Shown: positions 1 to 9,069 of the stretch, piece by piece
How positions within the stretch are numbered: the stretch's first letter is position 1
How the letters are laid out: the number at the start of each line of letters is the position of its first letter
Source: Candidatus Bacteroides merdigallinarum
GTDB taxonomy: Bacteria; Bacteroidota; Bacteroidia; Bacteroidales; Bacteroidaceae
Assembly: GCA_019116285.1 (NCBI GenBank)
Contig: DXBX01000030.1
Coordinates: 1-45,755 of the forward strand
Length of the DNA: 45,755 bases
Direction of reading: 5' to 3'
Notes under the pieces: generated by a model
Seen by the model: the letters and a program-made list of their open reading frames with translations, nothing else
Databases searched by the model: none
What the model was told of the DNA's origin: nothing
Translations under genes and position numbers: made by a program

Positions 1-49
1 CGGCCGTTCTGATTGGCCGGTCATTCTGTACGGCAGTCAACCTTATTAA
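1..49 (+). other. rRNA operon spacer before 5S rRNA
   Basis: Forty-nine bases precede the 5S rRNA. CGGCC at the start can pair with GGCCG at about 15-19 to form a small hairpin. I read this as the 23S-5S spacer, by position only; no 23S sequence was recognised, and the rest of the operon would lie outside the window. Confidence 0.5.
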
Positions 50-155
<106 letters not shown>

Positions 156-170
156 CTTTTTCAAGTGAAG

Positions 171-212
171 GATTCCTTCCTCAGCATCGCTGGGGAGGGG
201 ATCGCTTTTTTA
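171..212 (+). terminator. rRNA operon terminator
   Basis: A roughly 15-bp stem (171-185 with 189-203, one bulged A, some G-U pairs, 3-base loop ATC) is followed after two bases by a run of Ts (206-211). Its position just after the 5S gene fits intrinsic termination of the rRNA operon. Confidence 0.85.
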
Positions 213-335
213 ATACTTGTTGAATCTTAAATCTATTGATTTTCTATATTTCGTTATATTCTATCATTTCAATGGTATCTTATTATGCTTACTTATAGAA
301 TATCGCTTTTATGCGCAAAAAAGTTATAATTTTAT

Positions 336-365
336 TGGCTAGATAAGAAATAATACATACCTTTG
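336..365 (+). promoter_or_regulatory. Bacteroides-type promoter of the leu operon
   Basis: TACCTTTG at 358-365 matches the -7 element TAnnTTTG. A TTG (the -33 element) lies at 336-338, with 19 bases between. Transcription would begin near 370-375, about 15-20 bases before the leader peptide ATG at 389. Confidence 0.8.
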
Positions 366-388
366 CGGCGTTGATAACAAAAAGAAAG

Positions 389-472
389 ATGATTCAGAAC
401 TTTACATACATTCTACTGTGCGGCATTATTATTCTACTGGCAAAGTTTAGTGGAAGTGAGTGTTGTGCATGA
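389..472 (+). CDS. leu operon leader peptide (27 aa, Ile/Leu-rich)
   Basis: A 27-codon frame, ATG 389 to TGA 470-472, lies between the promoter and the terminator hairpin. Nine of 27 codons are Ile (5, all ATT) or Leu (4, CTA/CTG). They cluster as Ile-Leu-Leu (codons 8-10) and Ile-Ile-Ile-Leu-Leu (codons 13-17, bases 425-439); there is no Val codon. I infer that it is a sensor: slow decoding when charged Ile- or Leu-tRNA is scarce stalls the ribosome upstream of 453 and frees the antiterminator strand. Ile control makes sense because the operon carries a second, possibly citramalate-forming, synthase as well as leucine genes. The peptide itself probably has no other function. Confidence 0.82.
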   Translation: MIQNFTYILLCGIIILLAKFSGSECCA

Positions 473-540
473 CTACATGTAAAGCAAATGGTATAGGAAG
501 GCCTTTCTCACTTCAAGGTGTGAAAGGCCTTTTCCTTATC
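453..540 (+). promoter_or_regulatory. Transcription attenuator: antiterminator and terminator
   Basis: Terminator: 498-511 pairs with 518-531 (14 positions, one mismatch at 508/521), loop TTCAAG, followed by a T-rich tail from 530. Antiterminator: GAAGTGAG (453-460) is the exact complement of CTCACTTC (507-514), so it competes for the distal half of the ascending terminator arm and part of the loop. A ribosome finishing at the leader stop (470-472) would cover 453-460 and let the terminator form. A ribosome stalled at codons 13-17 would leave it free. The geometry is that of a classical amino-acid attenuator; function is inferred. Confidence 0.85.
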
Positions 541-582
541 TTATTAGCATAACCCTTTTAATGGATATAGAAATTTTCGACA

Positions 583-2079
583 ATGAGTGACAGATTATTT
601 ATTTTCGACACGACTTTAAGAGACGGTGAACAAGTACCCGGGTGTCAGTTGAATACAGTGGAGAAGATTCAGGTGGCAAAGCAACTTGAGTTGTTGGGAG
701 TGGATGTGATAGAAGCCGGATTCCCCATATCCAGCCCCGGGGATTTCAATTCCGTGATTGAGATATCCAAGGCAGTGACCTGGCCAACGATATGTGCCTT
801 GACACGTGCGGTTCAGAAGGATATTGATGTGGCGGCCGAGGCATTGAAATTCGCCAAGCACAAACGTATTCATACAGGTATTGGTACGTCAGACGAGCAT
901 ATCAAATATAAGTTCAACAGCAACCGTGACGAGATTATCGAGCGGGCTGTGGCTGCCGTAAAATATGCCCGCAAGTATGTGGACGATGTGGAGTTTTACG
1001 CGGAGGATGCCGGGCGTACGGACAATGAATACCTGGCTCGCGTCATTGAGGCGGTCATCAAGGCCGGTGCCACGGTGGTGAACATTCCCGACACAACGGG
1101 CTATTGCCTGCCTGCGGAGTATGGCGCGAAAATCAAGTATCTGATGGAGCATGTGGACGGTATCCACAATGCCATTATCTCCACGCATTGCCACAACGAC
1201 TTGGGTATGGCGACGGCCAATACGATGGCGGGTGTGCTGAATGGAGCACGCCAGGTGGAAGTGACCATCAATGGCATCGGCGAGCGAGCCGGCAATACCG
1301 CGCTGGAAGAAGTGGCCATGATCTTGAAGTGTCACAAAGGAATCGGTATCGAAACCAATATCAATACGCAGAAGATTTATCCCACCAGCCGCATGGTATC
1401 CAGCCTGATGAACATGCCTGTACAGCCCAACAAGGCCATCGTGGGGCGGAATGCTTTCGCCCATTCTTCGGGTATTCATCAGGATGGCGTCTTGAAGAAC
1501 GTGCAGACCTACGAGATTATCGATCCGCACGATGTGGGTATTGATGACAACAGCATCGTGCTGACGGCACGCTCAGGCCGGGCTGCCTTGAAGAATCGCC
1601 TGCACATCTTGGGCGTCAACCTGGATCAGGAGAAGCTGGACAAGGTGTACGAGAACTTCTTGAAGTTGGCAGACAAGAAAAAGGATATCAACGATGATGA
1701 TATTCTGGTATTGGCCGGCGCCGACCGCACGCAGAACCATCGTATCAAGCTGGATTACCTGCAAGTGACCAGCGGCGTGGGCGTACATTCCGTGGCCAGC
1801 CTGGGACTGAGCATTGCCGGAGAGAAGTTTGAGGAGTGTGCCTCGGGTAATGGGCCGGTGGATGCGGCCATCAAGGCGCTGAAGAAGATCATCAACCGTC
1901 AGATGGTATTGAAGGAATTCACCATACAAGCCATCAGCAAGGGAAGCGATGACATGGGCAAGGTGCACATGCAGGTAGAATATGACAACCACATCTACTA
2001 TGGTTTTGGTGCGAACACCGACATCATCGCCGCATCCGTGGAAGCCTACATAGATTGTATCAACAAATTCAAAGACTAA
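583..2079 (+). CDS. leuA: 2-isopropylmalate synthase
   Basis: LeuA condenses acetyl-CoA with 2-oxoisovalerate, the committed step of leucine synthesis in the cytoplasm. The 498-residue protein has the DRE-TIM metallolyase signature DTTLRDGEQ (residues 9-17), the metal-binding H202-C-H204-N-D, the NGIGERAGN loop, and a C-terminal LeuA dimer/leucine-binding regulatory domain (about 365-498), where leucine feedback inhibition acts in the family. Length is normal. It is the first enzyme gene after the attenuator, so its transcription should depend on Ile/Leu supply. LeuC starts 7 bases after its stop. The chosen ATG gives the family's usual N terminus. Confidence 0.96.
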   Translation: MSDRLFIFDTTLRDGEQVPGCQLNTVEKIQVAKQLELLGVDVIEAGFPISSPGDFNSVIEISKAVTWPTICALTRAVQKDIDVAAEALKFAKHKRIHTGIGTSDEHIKYKFNSNRDEIIERAVAAVKYARKYVDDVEFYAEDAGRTDNEYLARVIEAVIKAGATVVNIPDTTGYCLPAEYGAKIKYLMEHVDGIHNAIISTHCHNDLGMATANTMAGVLNGARQVEVTINGIGERAGNTALEEVAMILKCHKGIGIETNINTQKIYPTSRMVSSLMNMPVQPNKAIVGRNAFAHSSGIHQDGVLKNVQTYEIIDPHDVGIDDNSIVLTARSGRAALKNRLHILGVNLDQEKLDKVYENFLKLADKKKDINDDDILVLAGADRTQNHRIKLDYLQVTSGVGVHSVASLGLSIAGEKFEECASGNGPVDAAIKALKKIINRQMVLKEFTIQAISKGSDDMGKVHMQVEYDNHIYYGFGANTDIIAASVEAYIDCINKFKD

Positions 2080-2086
2080 GACGATT

Positions 2087-3481
2087 ATGAATACCTTATT
2101 TGACAAAATCTGGGACGCCCATGTGGTGCAGCAGGTGGAGGACGGCCCGGTGCAACTCTACATCGACCGCCTCTATTGCCACGAGGTGACCAGTCCGCAG
2201 GCTTTCGAAGGATTGCGCCAACGCGGCATCCGGTGCCTTCGTCCCGACCATATCTATTGTATGCCGGACCATAACACCCCGACACATGACCAAGACAAGC
2301 CCATCGAGGATGCGGTGTCGCGTGCCCAGGTGGATACGTTGGCTCGCAATGCCCATGACTTTGGGCTGACGCATTTCGGCATGATGGACCCGCGCAACGG
2401 CATCATCCACGTGGTGGGACCGGAGCAGGGACTGACCTTGCCGGGCATGACCATTGTCTGCGGCGACTCGCACACCTCGACGCACGGCGCGATGGGTGCG
2501 GTGGCATTCGGCATCGGAACCAGTGAGGTGGAGATGGTGCTTGCCTCGCAGTGCATCCTCCAGACGCGCCCCAAGACGATGCGCGTCACCGTGGACGGCA
2601 CGTTGGGCCGTGGCGTGACGGCCAAAGACCTGGCGCTCTATATGATGATGAAGATGACCACCAGCGGCGCGACGGGCTATTTTGTGGAATATGCAGGCAG
2701 TGCCGTCCGTGCCTTGTCGATGGAAGGCCGTCTGACGCTGTGCAATCTCTCGATAGAGATGGGAGCACGTGGCGGCATGGTGGCGCCGGACGAGGTGACA
2801 TTTGCTTATATAAAAGGTAGGCTTTATGCCCCCAAAGGTGAAGACTGGGAGCGGGCCGTGGCTTATTGGCGCACCCTCCGCAGCGAGGAGAATGCCGTGT
2901 TCGACAAGGAAATCCGCTTTGATGCGGCGGACATAGAGCCGATGATTACCTATGGCACCAATCCGGGAATGGGCATGGGCATCACTCAGTCTATCCCGAC
3001 AACCGAGGGAATGGGCGAGGCTGCCCGCGCATCTTTCGGGAAATCCTTGGGCTATATGGGCTTCCGGCCCGGCGAGGCGCTGCTGGGCAAACCGGTGGAT
3101 TATGTCTTTCTGGGTGCCTGCACCAACGGACGCATCGAGGACTTCCGTGCCTTTGCCTCCATCGCACGGGGACGCCGGAAGGCAGAAAATGTGGTGGCTT
3201 GGCTGGTGCCCGGATCGTGGACGGTGGACAGGCAGATTCGTGAAGAGGGGCTGGACAAGGTGCTGGAGGCGGCAGGCTTCGAGATCCGTCAGCCCGGCTG
3301 TTCGGCTTGCCTGGCCATGAATGACGACAAAGTGCCTGCGGGCAAGTATGCCGTCTCCACCAGCAACCGAAATTTTGAGGGGCGTCAAGGACCCGGCTCG
3401 CGCACGCTATTGGCCAGCCCGCTGACGGCGGCCGCAGCGGCAGTGACCGGAGTGATTACCGATCCGCGCACGTTGCTTTGA
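2087..3481 (+). CDS. leuC: 3-isopropylmalate dehydratase, large subunit
   Basis: With LeuD, this subunit isomerises 2- to 3-isopropylmalate through a [4Fe-4S] aconitase mechanism. The 464-residue protein shows the three cluster ligands Cys345 (in GACTNGR), Cys405 and Cys408 (in GCSACLAMN), and the aconitase motif [11 protein letters not shown] near residue 125. Size and order are those of bacterial LeuC. In the isoleucine route through citramalate the same LeuCD complex also acts on citramalate, which fits the LeuA/CimA-like gene downstream. Located 7 bases after leuA; the start codon is preceded by ACGATT, as at leuD. Confidence 0.96.
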   Translation: MNTLFDKIWDAHVVQQVEDGPVQLYIDRLYCHEVTSPQAFEGLRQRGIRCLRPDHIYCMPDHNTPTHDQDKPIEDAVSRAQVDTLARNAHDFGLTHFGMMDPRNGIIHVVGPEQGLTLPGMTIVCGDSHTSTHGAMGAVAFGIGTSEVEMVLASQCILQTRPKTMRVTVDGTLGRGVTAKDLALYMMMKMTTSGATGYFVEYAGSAVRALSMEGRLTLCNLSIEMGARGGMVAPDEVTFAYIKGRLYAPKGEDWERAVAYWRTLRSEENAVFDKEIRFDAADIEPMITYGTNPGMGMGITQSIPTTEGMGEAARASFGKSLGYMGFRPGEALLGKPVDYVFLGACTNGRIEDFRAFASIARGRRKAENVVAWLVPGSWTVDRQIREEGLDKVLEAAGFEIRQPGCSACLAMNDDKVPAGKYAVSTSNRNFEGRQGPGSRTLLASPLTAAAAAVTGVITDPRTLL

Positions 3482-3515
3482 GATTCCCTGTACCTATATT
3501 AATAAGCATACGATT

Positions 3516-4127
3516 ATGAAACAGAAATTCGACATACTGACATCCACCTGTGTCCCCCTGCCTTTGGAGAACGTGGACACCGACCAAATCATCCCCGCCC
3601 GCTTCCTGAAGGCGACCACCCGCGATGAGAAGTTTTTCGGCGACAACCTCTTCCGCGACTGGCGTTACCGTCCGGACGGGACGCTGAACCCGGATTTTGT
3701 GCTGAACGACCCCAGGTATGGCGGACAAATCCTCGTGGCAGGTCAGAACTTTGGTTCGGGCAGCAGTCGCGAACACGCCGCCTGGGCCATTGCAGGCTAT
3801 GGTTTCCGCGTGGTGGTCAGCAGCTTCTTCGCGGATATCCATAAGAACAACGAGCTGAACAACTTCGTACTGCCCGTGGTGGTCAGCCCGGATTTTCTCC
3901 GCGAGCTGTTCGACAGCATTTTTGCCGACCCGCAGACGCAGGTGGAAGTCAACCTGCCCGCGCAGACCATCACGAACAAGGCCACGGGGCGCAGCGAGCA
4001 TTTCGACATCAATGCCTACAAGAAACATTGCCTGATGAACGGCCTGGACGACATCGACTTCCTGCTGGAGAACGTGGATAAAATAGAGTCTTACGAGAAA
4101 AAAGCCCATGCGACATCCTGTCATTGA
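3516..4127 (+). CDS. leuD: 3-isopropylmalate dehydratase, small subunit
   Basis: LeuD is the swivelling small subunit that completes the LeuC active site. The 203-residue protein begins with the typical region containing NVDTDQIIPARFLK and has the GSGSSREHA substrate-recognition motif near residue 77. Full length for the family. Its 3' end overlaps the next gene by 20 bases in another frame (4108-4127), so translation of the two is probably coupled. The start is preceded by ACGATTATG, the same context seen before leuC and hisS. Confidence 0.96.
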   Translation: MKQKFDILTSTCVPLPLENVDTDQIIPARFLKATTRDEKFFGDNLFRDWRYRPDGTLNPDFVLNDPRYGGQILVAGQNFGSGSSREHAAWAIAGYGFRVVVSSFFADIHKNNELNNFVLPVVVSPDFLRELFDSIFADPQTQVEVNLPAQTITNKATGRSEHFDINAYKKHCLMNGLDDIDFLLENVDKIESYEKKAHATSCH

Positions 4128-5646
4128 GATAATGGACACCACCCTGCGCGACGGCGAGCAGACCAGCGGCGTGTCCTTCGTGCCCCACGAGAAGCTGATG
4201 ATTGCCCGTCTGCTGCTGGAGGAACTCAAGGTGGACCGCGTGGAGGTGGCCTCGGCCCGGGTCTCCGAGGGAGAGCGTAACGCCGTGAAAATTATCTGCG
4301 ATTGGGCAGCGCGCCGCGACCTCCTGCCCCGTGTCGAGGTGCTGGGCTTCGTGGACGGGCATGCGTCCGTCGACTGGATTCGCTCCACCGGCTGCCGCGT
4401 CATCAACCTCCTCTGCAAGGGCTCCGAGAAGCACTGCCGTTACCAGTTGGGGAAGACGCCGGACGAACACATTGCCGACATCCTCCGCGTGGTGGATTAT
4501 GCCCAGGAGCAGGGCATGGAGGTGAACGTTTACCTGGAGGATTGGAGCGGCGGCATGAAGGAATCTCCCGACTATGTGTACCGGCTGATGGATGCCTTGC
4601 GCGACAGCCCCGTCCGCCGCTACATGCTGCCCGACACGCTGGGCATACTCAACCCCCTGCAAGTCATCGAGTACATGCGCAAGATGATGAAGCGGTATCC
4701 CGGGGCGCACTTCGACTTCCACGCGCACAACGACTACGACCTGGCCGTCTCCAACGTCCTGGCCGCCGTCCTGAGCGGTTGCCGCGGGCTGCATACCACC
4801 ATCAACGGCCTGGGCGAGCGGGCGGGCAATGCCCCGTTGGCTTCCGTGCAAGCCATCCTGAAGGACCACTTCGAGGCCGTGACGCGCATCGACGAGAGCC
4901 GGCTCTACGACGTCAGCCGCGTGGTCGAGTCCTACAGCGGCGTGGTCATTCCCCCCAATAAACCCATAGTGGGCGAGAACGTCTTCACCCAAGTGGCGGG
5001 CGTGCATGCCGATGGCGACAACAAACGCAACCTCTACTGCAACGACCTCCTGCCCGAACGTTTCGGCCGCCGCCGCGAGTATGCGCTGGGCAAGAACTCG
5101 GGCAAGGCCAACATCCGCAAGAACCTCCAGGATCTGGGCCTTGAGCTGGACGAGGAGTCGATGCGGAAAGTCACCGAGCGCATCATCGAGCTGGGCGACA
5201 AGAAGGAGCTGGTGACGCAGGAAGACCTGCCCTACATCGTCAGCGACGTGCTGAAGCACGATGTGCAGGGCGACCGCGTGCGCCTCCTGAGCTACATCGT
5301 CAACCTGGCCCACGGGCTCAAGCCCATGGCCACGCTCCGCGTGGAAATCAACGGCACCCCGTACGAGGAGAGCAGCAGCGGCGACGGACAGTACGACGCC
5401 TTTGTCCGCGCCCTGCGCAAGGTCTACAAGGGCACGCTGGGCCGCCGCTTCCCGATGCTGACCAACTATGCCGTCAGCATCCCCCCCGGAGGGCGCACCG
5501 ATGCCTTCGTGCAGACCGTCATCACGTGGCAGTTTGACGGCCGCGTCTTCCGTACCCGCGGGCTCGATGCCGACCAGACGGAGGCCGCCATCAAGGCCAC
5601 GATGAAGATGCTGAACCTCATCGAGCCGGACTTCGACAAGGCCTGA
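4108..5646 (+). CDS. LeuA-family synthase, probable (R)-citramalate synthase
   Basis: A 512-residue second member of the isopropylmalate/citramalate/homocitrate synthase family. It has DTTLRDGEQ at 10-18, the metal ligands H205 and H207 in FHAHNDYD, the NGLGERAGN motif, and a C-terminal regulatory domain (about 395-505) with the SSGDGQYDA loop. It is clearly distinct from LeuA upstream (different length and specificity region). I infer citramalate synthase (pyruvate plus acetyl-CoA, feeding isoleucine through LeuCD and LeuB) because one operon already has a true LeuA and the leader peptide senses Ile. The alternative is a second isopropylmalate synthase. It overlaps leuD by 20 bases, and its stop is followed immediately by a 22-base repeat array. 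Confidence 0.75.
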   Translation: MRHPVIEIMDTTLRDGEQTSGVSFVPHEKLMIARLLLEELKVDRVEVASARVSEGERNAVKIICDWAARRDLLPRVEVLGFVDGHASVDWIRSTGCRVINLLCKGSEKHCRYQLGKTPDEHIADILRVVDYAQEQGMEVNVYLEDWSGGMKESPDYVYRLMDALRDSPVRRYMLPDTLGILNPLQVIEYMRKMMKRYPGAHFDFHAHNDYDLAVSNVLAAVLSGCRGLHTTINGLGERAGNAPLASVQAILKDHFEAVTRIDESRLYDVSRVVESYSGVVIPPNKPIVGENVFTQVAGVHADGDNKRNLYCNDLLPERFGRRREYALGKNSGKANIRKNLQDLGLELDEESMRKVTERIIELGDKKELVTQEDLPYIVSDVLKHDVQGDRVRLLSYIVNLAHGLKPMATLRVEINGTPYEESSSGDGQYDAFVRALRKVYKGTLGRRFPMLTNYAVSIPPGGRTDAFVQTVITWQFDGRVFRTRGLDADQTEAAIKATMKMLNLIEPDFDKA

Positions 5647-5734
5647 CCGTCTTTCCGGAAAAACATCGCCGTCTTTCCGGGGAAACATCGCCGTGTTTTT
5701 GGAAAAAGACGGCGATGCTTCCGGAGAAAGACGG
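5647..5734. repeat. 22-base repeat block with inverted unit (4 units)
   Basis: Four consecutive 22-base units begin on the first base after the preceding stop codon: 5647-5668 and 5669-5690 (direct), 5691-5712 (a self-complementary hybrid, GCCGTGTTTTT facing AAAAAGACGGC), and 5713-5734, whose reverse complement matches the first units. The block can therefore fold into hairpins in RNA and DNA. It lies inside the operon, between the second synthase and leuB. Confidence 0.85.
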
Positions 5735-5753
5735 GCAGGCTCCGATAAAAAAC

Positions 5754-5938
5754 CGAGGGGGTGGCCGGAACTACCCGAGGGGGTGGCCGGAACTACCCGA
5801 GGGGGTGGCCGGAACTACCCGAGGGGGTGGCCGGAACTGCCCGAGGGGGTGGCCGGAACTGCCCGAGGGGGTGGCCGGAACTACCCGCGGGGATAGCCGG
5901 AACTACCCGCGGGGATGGCCGGAGCTACCCGCGGGGAT
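5754..5938. repeat. 22-base tandem repeat array (8.4 units)
   Basis: Eight full 22-base units start at 5754, 5776, 5798, 5820, 5842, 5864, 5886 and 5908, with a partial ninth to 5938. The core is GGGGTGGCCGGAACTACC. Units 1-3 and 6 are the same; 4 and 5 share CTGCC in place of CTACC; 7 and 8 have drifted (GCGGGGAT). Each unit can form a small hairpin, GGGTGG-CCGGAA-CTACCC. Since 22 is not a multiple of three, open frames through the array give 22-residue peptide repeats in all frames; I regard these as non-coding. The array ends 39 bases before the leuB start. Confidence 0.95.
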
Positions 5939-5977
5939 TTTGAAAACAAGATTATCAACTATCAAAAAACAATAGCT

Positions 5978-7039
5978 ATGGAACTGAAAATTGCCGTATT
6001 GGCCGGTGACGGAATCGGCCCCGAGATTTCCGCCGTAGGCGTGGATGTACTCACCGCTGTCTGCGAGAAGTTCGGACACAAAGTCCGTTATGAATACGCC
6101 CTCTGCGGGGCGGATGCCATCGACAAGGTGGGCGACCCCTTCCCGGAATCCACCTACGAGACGTGCCGGGCGTGCGATGCCGTCCTCTTCTCCGCCGTGG
6201 GCGACCCGAAATATGACAACGACCCCACCGCCCCCGTCCGCCCCGAACAGGGCCTGCTGGCGATGCGAAAGAAGCTGGGACTCTACGCCAATATCCGTCC
6301 CGTCCAGACGTTTTCCTGCCTGCTCCACAAGAGTCCCCTGCGCGCGGACCTCGTGGAAGGCGCCGATTTCCTCTGCATCCGCGAACTGACCGGCGGCATG
6401 TATTTCGGCGAGAAATATCAGGACAATGACAAGGCGTGGGACACCAACTACTACACCCGCCCGGAGATTGAGCGCATCCTGCGCGTGGGCTTCGAGTATG
6501 CCCGCCGTCGCCGGAAACACTTGACGGTGGTGGACAAGGCCAACGTGCTCGCCTCGTCCCGGCTTTGGCGGCAGATTGCCCAGGAGATGGCGCCGCAATA
6601 TCCGGACGTCACGACCGACTATATTTATGTGGACAATGCTGCGATGAAGATGATCCAGGAGCCCCGCTTCTTCGATGTCATGGTCACGGAGAATACCTTC
6701 GGCGACATCCTCACGGACGAAGGCTCGGTCATCAGCGGTTCGATGGGCCTGCTGCCTTCCGCTTCCACGGGCGACAGCACGCCGGTCTTCGAGCCTATCC
6801 ACGGCTCGTGGCCGCAAGCCAAGGGAAAGAACATCGCCAATCCGCTGGCACAGGTGCTGTCCGTGGCGATGTTGCTGGAGCATTTTGACTTGAAAGAGGA
6901 GGGAGCGCTCGTCCGTCGTGCCGTGGATGCCTCGCTGGATGCATGTGTCCGCACGCCGGAAATCCAGGTGGAAGGCGGCGCGCACTACGGCACCCGCGAA
7001 GTAGGACAGTGGCTCGTGGACTATATCCGGCAGGCCTGA
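5978..7039 (+). CDS. leuB: 3-isopropylmalate dehydrogenase
   Basis: LeuB oxidises and decarboxylates 3-isopropylmalate with NAD+ (and the methyl-malate intermediate of the citramalate route). The 353-residue protein begins with the family N terminus [16 protein letters not shown] and contains the substrate motif around GGMYFGEKY and the metal and NAD region [13 protein letters not shown] with GLLPSAS and FEPIHGS. An in-frame upstream ATG at 5915 lies inside the tandem repeat array and would add 21 non-conserved residues, so I chose 5978. It is separated from the rest of the leu genes by the two repeat blocks but read in the same direction; cysteine synthase follows after 14 bases. Confidence 0.95.
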   Translation: MELKIAVLAGDGIGPEISAVGVDVLTAVCEKFGHKVRYEYALCGADAIDKVGDPFPESTYETCRACDAVLFSAVGDPKYDNDPTAPVRPEQGLLAMRKKLGLYANIRPVQTFSCLLHKSPLRADLVEGADFLCIRELTGGMYFGEKYQDNDKAWDTNYYTRPEIERILRVGFEYARRRRKHLTVVDKANVLASSRLWRQIAQEMAPQYPDVTTDYIYVDNAAMKMIQEPRFFDVMVTENTFGDILTDEGSVISGSMGLLPSASTGDSTPVFEPIHGSWPQAKGKNIANPLAQVLSVAMLLEHFDLKEEGALVRRAVDASLDACVRTPEIQVEGGAHYGTREVGQWLVDYIRQA

Positions 7040-7053
7040 AACAGGGAATCCGT

Positions 7054-8001
7054 ATGAACATAGCGAAAAACCTCACCGCCCTCGTCGGCCATACTCCCCT
7101 GGTGGAGTTGGGCGGATACAGTCGTCATTACGGCCTCCCGCGCCCCCTCGTGGCCAAGGTCGAGGCCTTCAATCCCGGCGGCAGCGTGAAGGCCCGCACC
7201 GCTCTCGCCCTCATCGACGACGCCGAACGCCGTGGCCTGCTCCGTCCCGGGGCGACCATCATCGAGCCTACGAGCGGCAACACCGGCATAGGCCTTGCCC
7301 TGGTGGCCGCCATCCGGGGGTATCACCTGATTTTGACCATGCCCGAGACGATGAGCCTCGAGCGGCGCAACCTGCTCCGTGCCCTGGGCGCGGAGATTGT
7401 CCTGACGCCCGGCGCCGGGGGCATGGCCGCCTCCATCGCCGAGGCCGACCGTCTGCATGCGGCGATTCCCGGGTCTTTCATCCCAGGCCAGTTCGACAAT
7501 CCCGCCAATCCCCGCGTCCATGAGCTGACCACCGGGCCGGAGATCTGGCAGGACACGGACGGGCGGGTGGATGTCTTTGTCGCCGGCGTCGGCACGGGAG
7601 GGACGCTTACGGGCGTTGCCCGCTACCTACGGTCGCAGCATCCTGCCGTGCGCATTGTCGCTGCCGAGCCGGCTTCATCGCCGGTCCTGGCCGGAGGCAA
7701 GCCCGGTCCTCACCGCCTTCAGGGCATCGGAGCGAACTTCATTCCCGCCAACTACGACGCTTCGCTGGTGGACGAGGTGCTGCCCGTGCCCGACGACGAG
7801 GCCATCCGTGCCGCGCGGCTGGTGGCCCGGGCCGACGGACTCCTCTGCGGCATTTCGTCCGGTGCGGCACTTTTTGCGGCGCGGATGGTGGCCCAACGCC
7901 CGGAGATGGCGGGCAAGATGATTGTTGCCCTGCTGCCGGACACCGGCGAACGCTACCTCTCTACCGAGCTTTTCGCCTTTGATACGTATCCTTTAGACTG
8001 A
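7054..8001 (+). CDS. cysK: Cysteine synthase (O-acetylserine sulfhydrylase)
   Basis: A PLP enzyme that makes cysteine from O-acetylserine and sulfide. The 315-residue protein has the PLP lysine K46 in NPGGSVKAR, the substrate loop PTSGNTGI, the CysK-type MPETMSLERR helix, and the phosphate-binding GTGGTLTGV. The Asp usual after the PLP lysine (VKDR) is Ala here. An in-frame ATG at 6943 would overlap leuB by 97 bases and lacks family similarity; 7054 gives the standard N terminus. It follows leuB by 14 bases and the next gene starts 3 bases after its stop, so it is probably part of the leu transcript, an unusual pairing of pathways. CysM-type activity cannot be excluded. Confidence 0.92.
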   Translation: MNIAKNLTALVGHTPLVELGGYSRHYGLPRPLVAKVEAFNPGGSVKARTALALIDDAERRGLLRPGATIIEPTSGNTGIGLALVAAIRGYHLILTMPETMSLERRNLLRALGAEIVLTPGAGGMAASIAEADRLHAAIPGSFIPGQFDNPANPRVHELTTGPEIWQDTDGRVDVFVAGVGTGGTLTGVARYLRSQHPAVRIVAAEPASSPVLAGGKPGPHRLQGIGANFIPANYDASLVDEVLPVPDDEAIRAARLVARADGLLCGISSGAALFAARMVAQRPEMAGKMIVALLPDTGERYLSTELFAFDTYPLD

Positions 8002-8004
8002 CTT

Positions 8005-8862
8005 ATGCTGATGAAACGACTGCTTTTTTCCCTCTCTTTGCCCGTGCTCTTTGCGTTGCCTGCCGCTTCGCAGACCTACGAACAGCTGTGCGAACGTGCC
8101 GCCACGGCCATCGAGCGCGATAGTCTCGATGCGGCCGAAGCGGCCATCCGCGCCGCCCTTCGCCTGGACCCCGCCAACGGGCGAAACGCACTCCTCTTTG
8201 CCAATCTGGGCACCGTGCAGCGTCTCCGCGGACAGCTGCGCCCGGCCCTGGAGTCGTACACCTATGCGCTGAATCTTGCCCCGCGCAATGTGCCCATCCT
8301 CTTGGACAGGGCTGCCCTCTATCTGGAGCTGGGCGAGGCGGAGCCTGCGCGGGTGGATTATTCCCTCGTGCTGGACATTCAGCCGGACAACACCGAAGCC
8401 CTGCGGATGCGTGCCTATATTTATGTGGAATCCCGCGACTACAAGTCCGCCCGCGCCGACTATGACCATCTGCTTCGCCTCCAGCCTGCCGACTACAACG
8501 GTCGACTGGGCCTGGCCATGCTCTGCCAGAAAGAAGGCAAGCTGGCCGAAGCGCTTGCCATCCTCGACGGGATGGTCCAGGAGAAGAGCGAGGGCACGTC
8601 GCTTCAGACCGCTCCGGCGCACGCCGTGGTCTACGTGGCCCGTGCCGGCATCCAGCAGGAATTGGGCAATATCCCGATGGCTCTGATGGATTTGGAGGAG
8701 GCCATCCGGCTGGATTCATCGCGTCCCGAGGCCTACCTGATGCGCGGACAGATTCGTCTTTCCCGCGGGGACAAAAAGGAGGCCCGGGCAGATTTGGAGA
8801 AAGCCGTCGAACTGGGACTTCCGGCAGCCGATGTGGCGGAACTCATTGCGCGGTGCAGGTGA
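8005..8862 (+). CDS. Secreted/periplasmic TPR repeat protein
   Basis: A 285-residue protein with a Sec signal peptide (MKRLLFSLSLPVLFALPAAS, cleavage probably near residue 22) followed almost entirely by tetratricopeptide repeats, seen as recurrent ~34-residue pairs of helices with Ala/Gly and LxLDP-type ends (for example AIRAALRLDP near 52 and LEEAIRLDSS near 232). TPR domains mediate protein-protein contacts; no enzymatic motif is visible and the partner is unknown. It starts 3 bases after cysK, so it is the last gene of the leu-cysK transcription unit. A second in-frame ATG at 8011 is equally possible as start. Confidence 0.85.
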   Translation: MLMKRLLFSLSLPVLFALPAASQTYEQLCERAATAIERDSLDAAEAAIRAALRLDPANGRNALLFANLGTVQRLRGQLRPALESYTYALNLAPRNVPILLDRAALYLELGEAEPARVDYSLVLDIQPDNTEALRMRAYIYVESRDYKSARADYDHLLRLQPADYNGRLGLAMLCQKEGKLAEALAILDGMVQEKSEGTSLQTAPAHAVVYVARAGIQQELGNIPMALMDLEEAIRLDSSRPEAYLMRGQIRLSRGDKKEARADLEKAVELGLPAADVAELIARCR

Positions 8863-9069
8863 CATTTTGTCTCCGCCGGATAACGCTAATTGTTAAAGTT
8901 TCTTTTCGTCCCCGCTTATAGGCACTGTGGCGGACTTCCCCGCTGTTTTCTGCGAAAAATAAAGCTACTAAAAGTTGCATAATTAAGAAAAATGTCAGAC
9001 TTTTGTAAAGTCTTAGTAATGGAGAAAGCTAAGGCTTTGATTTAAAAACAACCCTAACCAGTAAATTGA
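8863..9069. other. Intergenic region before HTH gene
   Basis: About 200 A/T-richer bases separate the leu unit from the HTH gene. GACTTTTGTAAAGTC at about 8998-9012 is a perfect 6-bp inverted repeat around TGT and could be an operator, possibly for the downstream regulator. No clear TAnnTTTG promoter or T-run terminator was found. Confidence 0.45.

Noticed and set aside
4009..5688. 559-codon open frame antisense to the second LeuA-family gene
   Set aside because: Shadow frame with no domain; the plus-strand frame is a clear synthase.
5693..5975. Open frames encoding Trp-Pro-Glu-Leu-type peptide repeats in all three frames
   Set aside because: They arise because a 22-base repeat has no stop codon in any frame; no start context, and they overlap the leuB leader.
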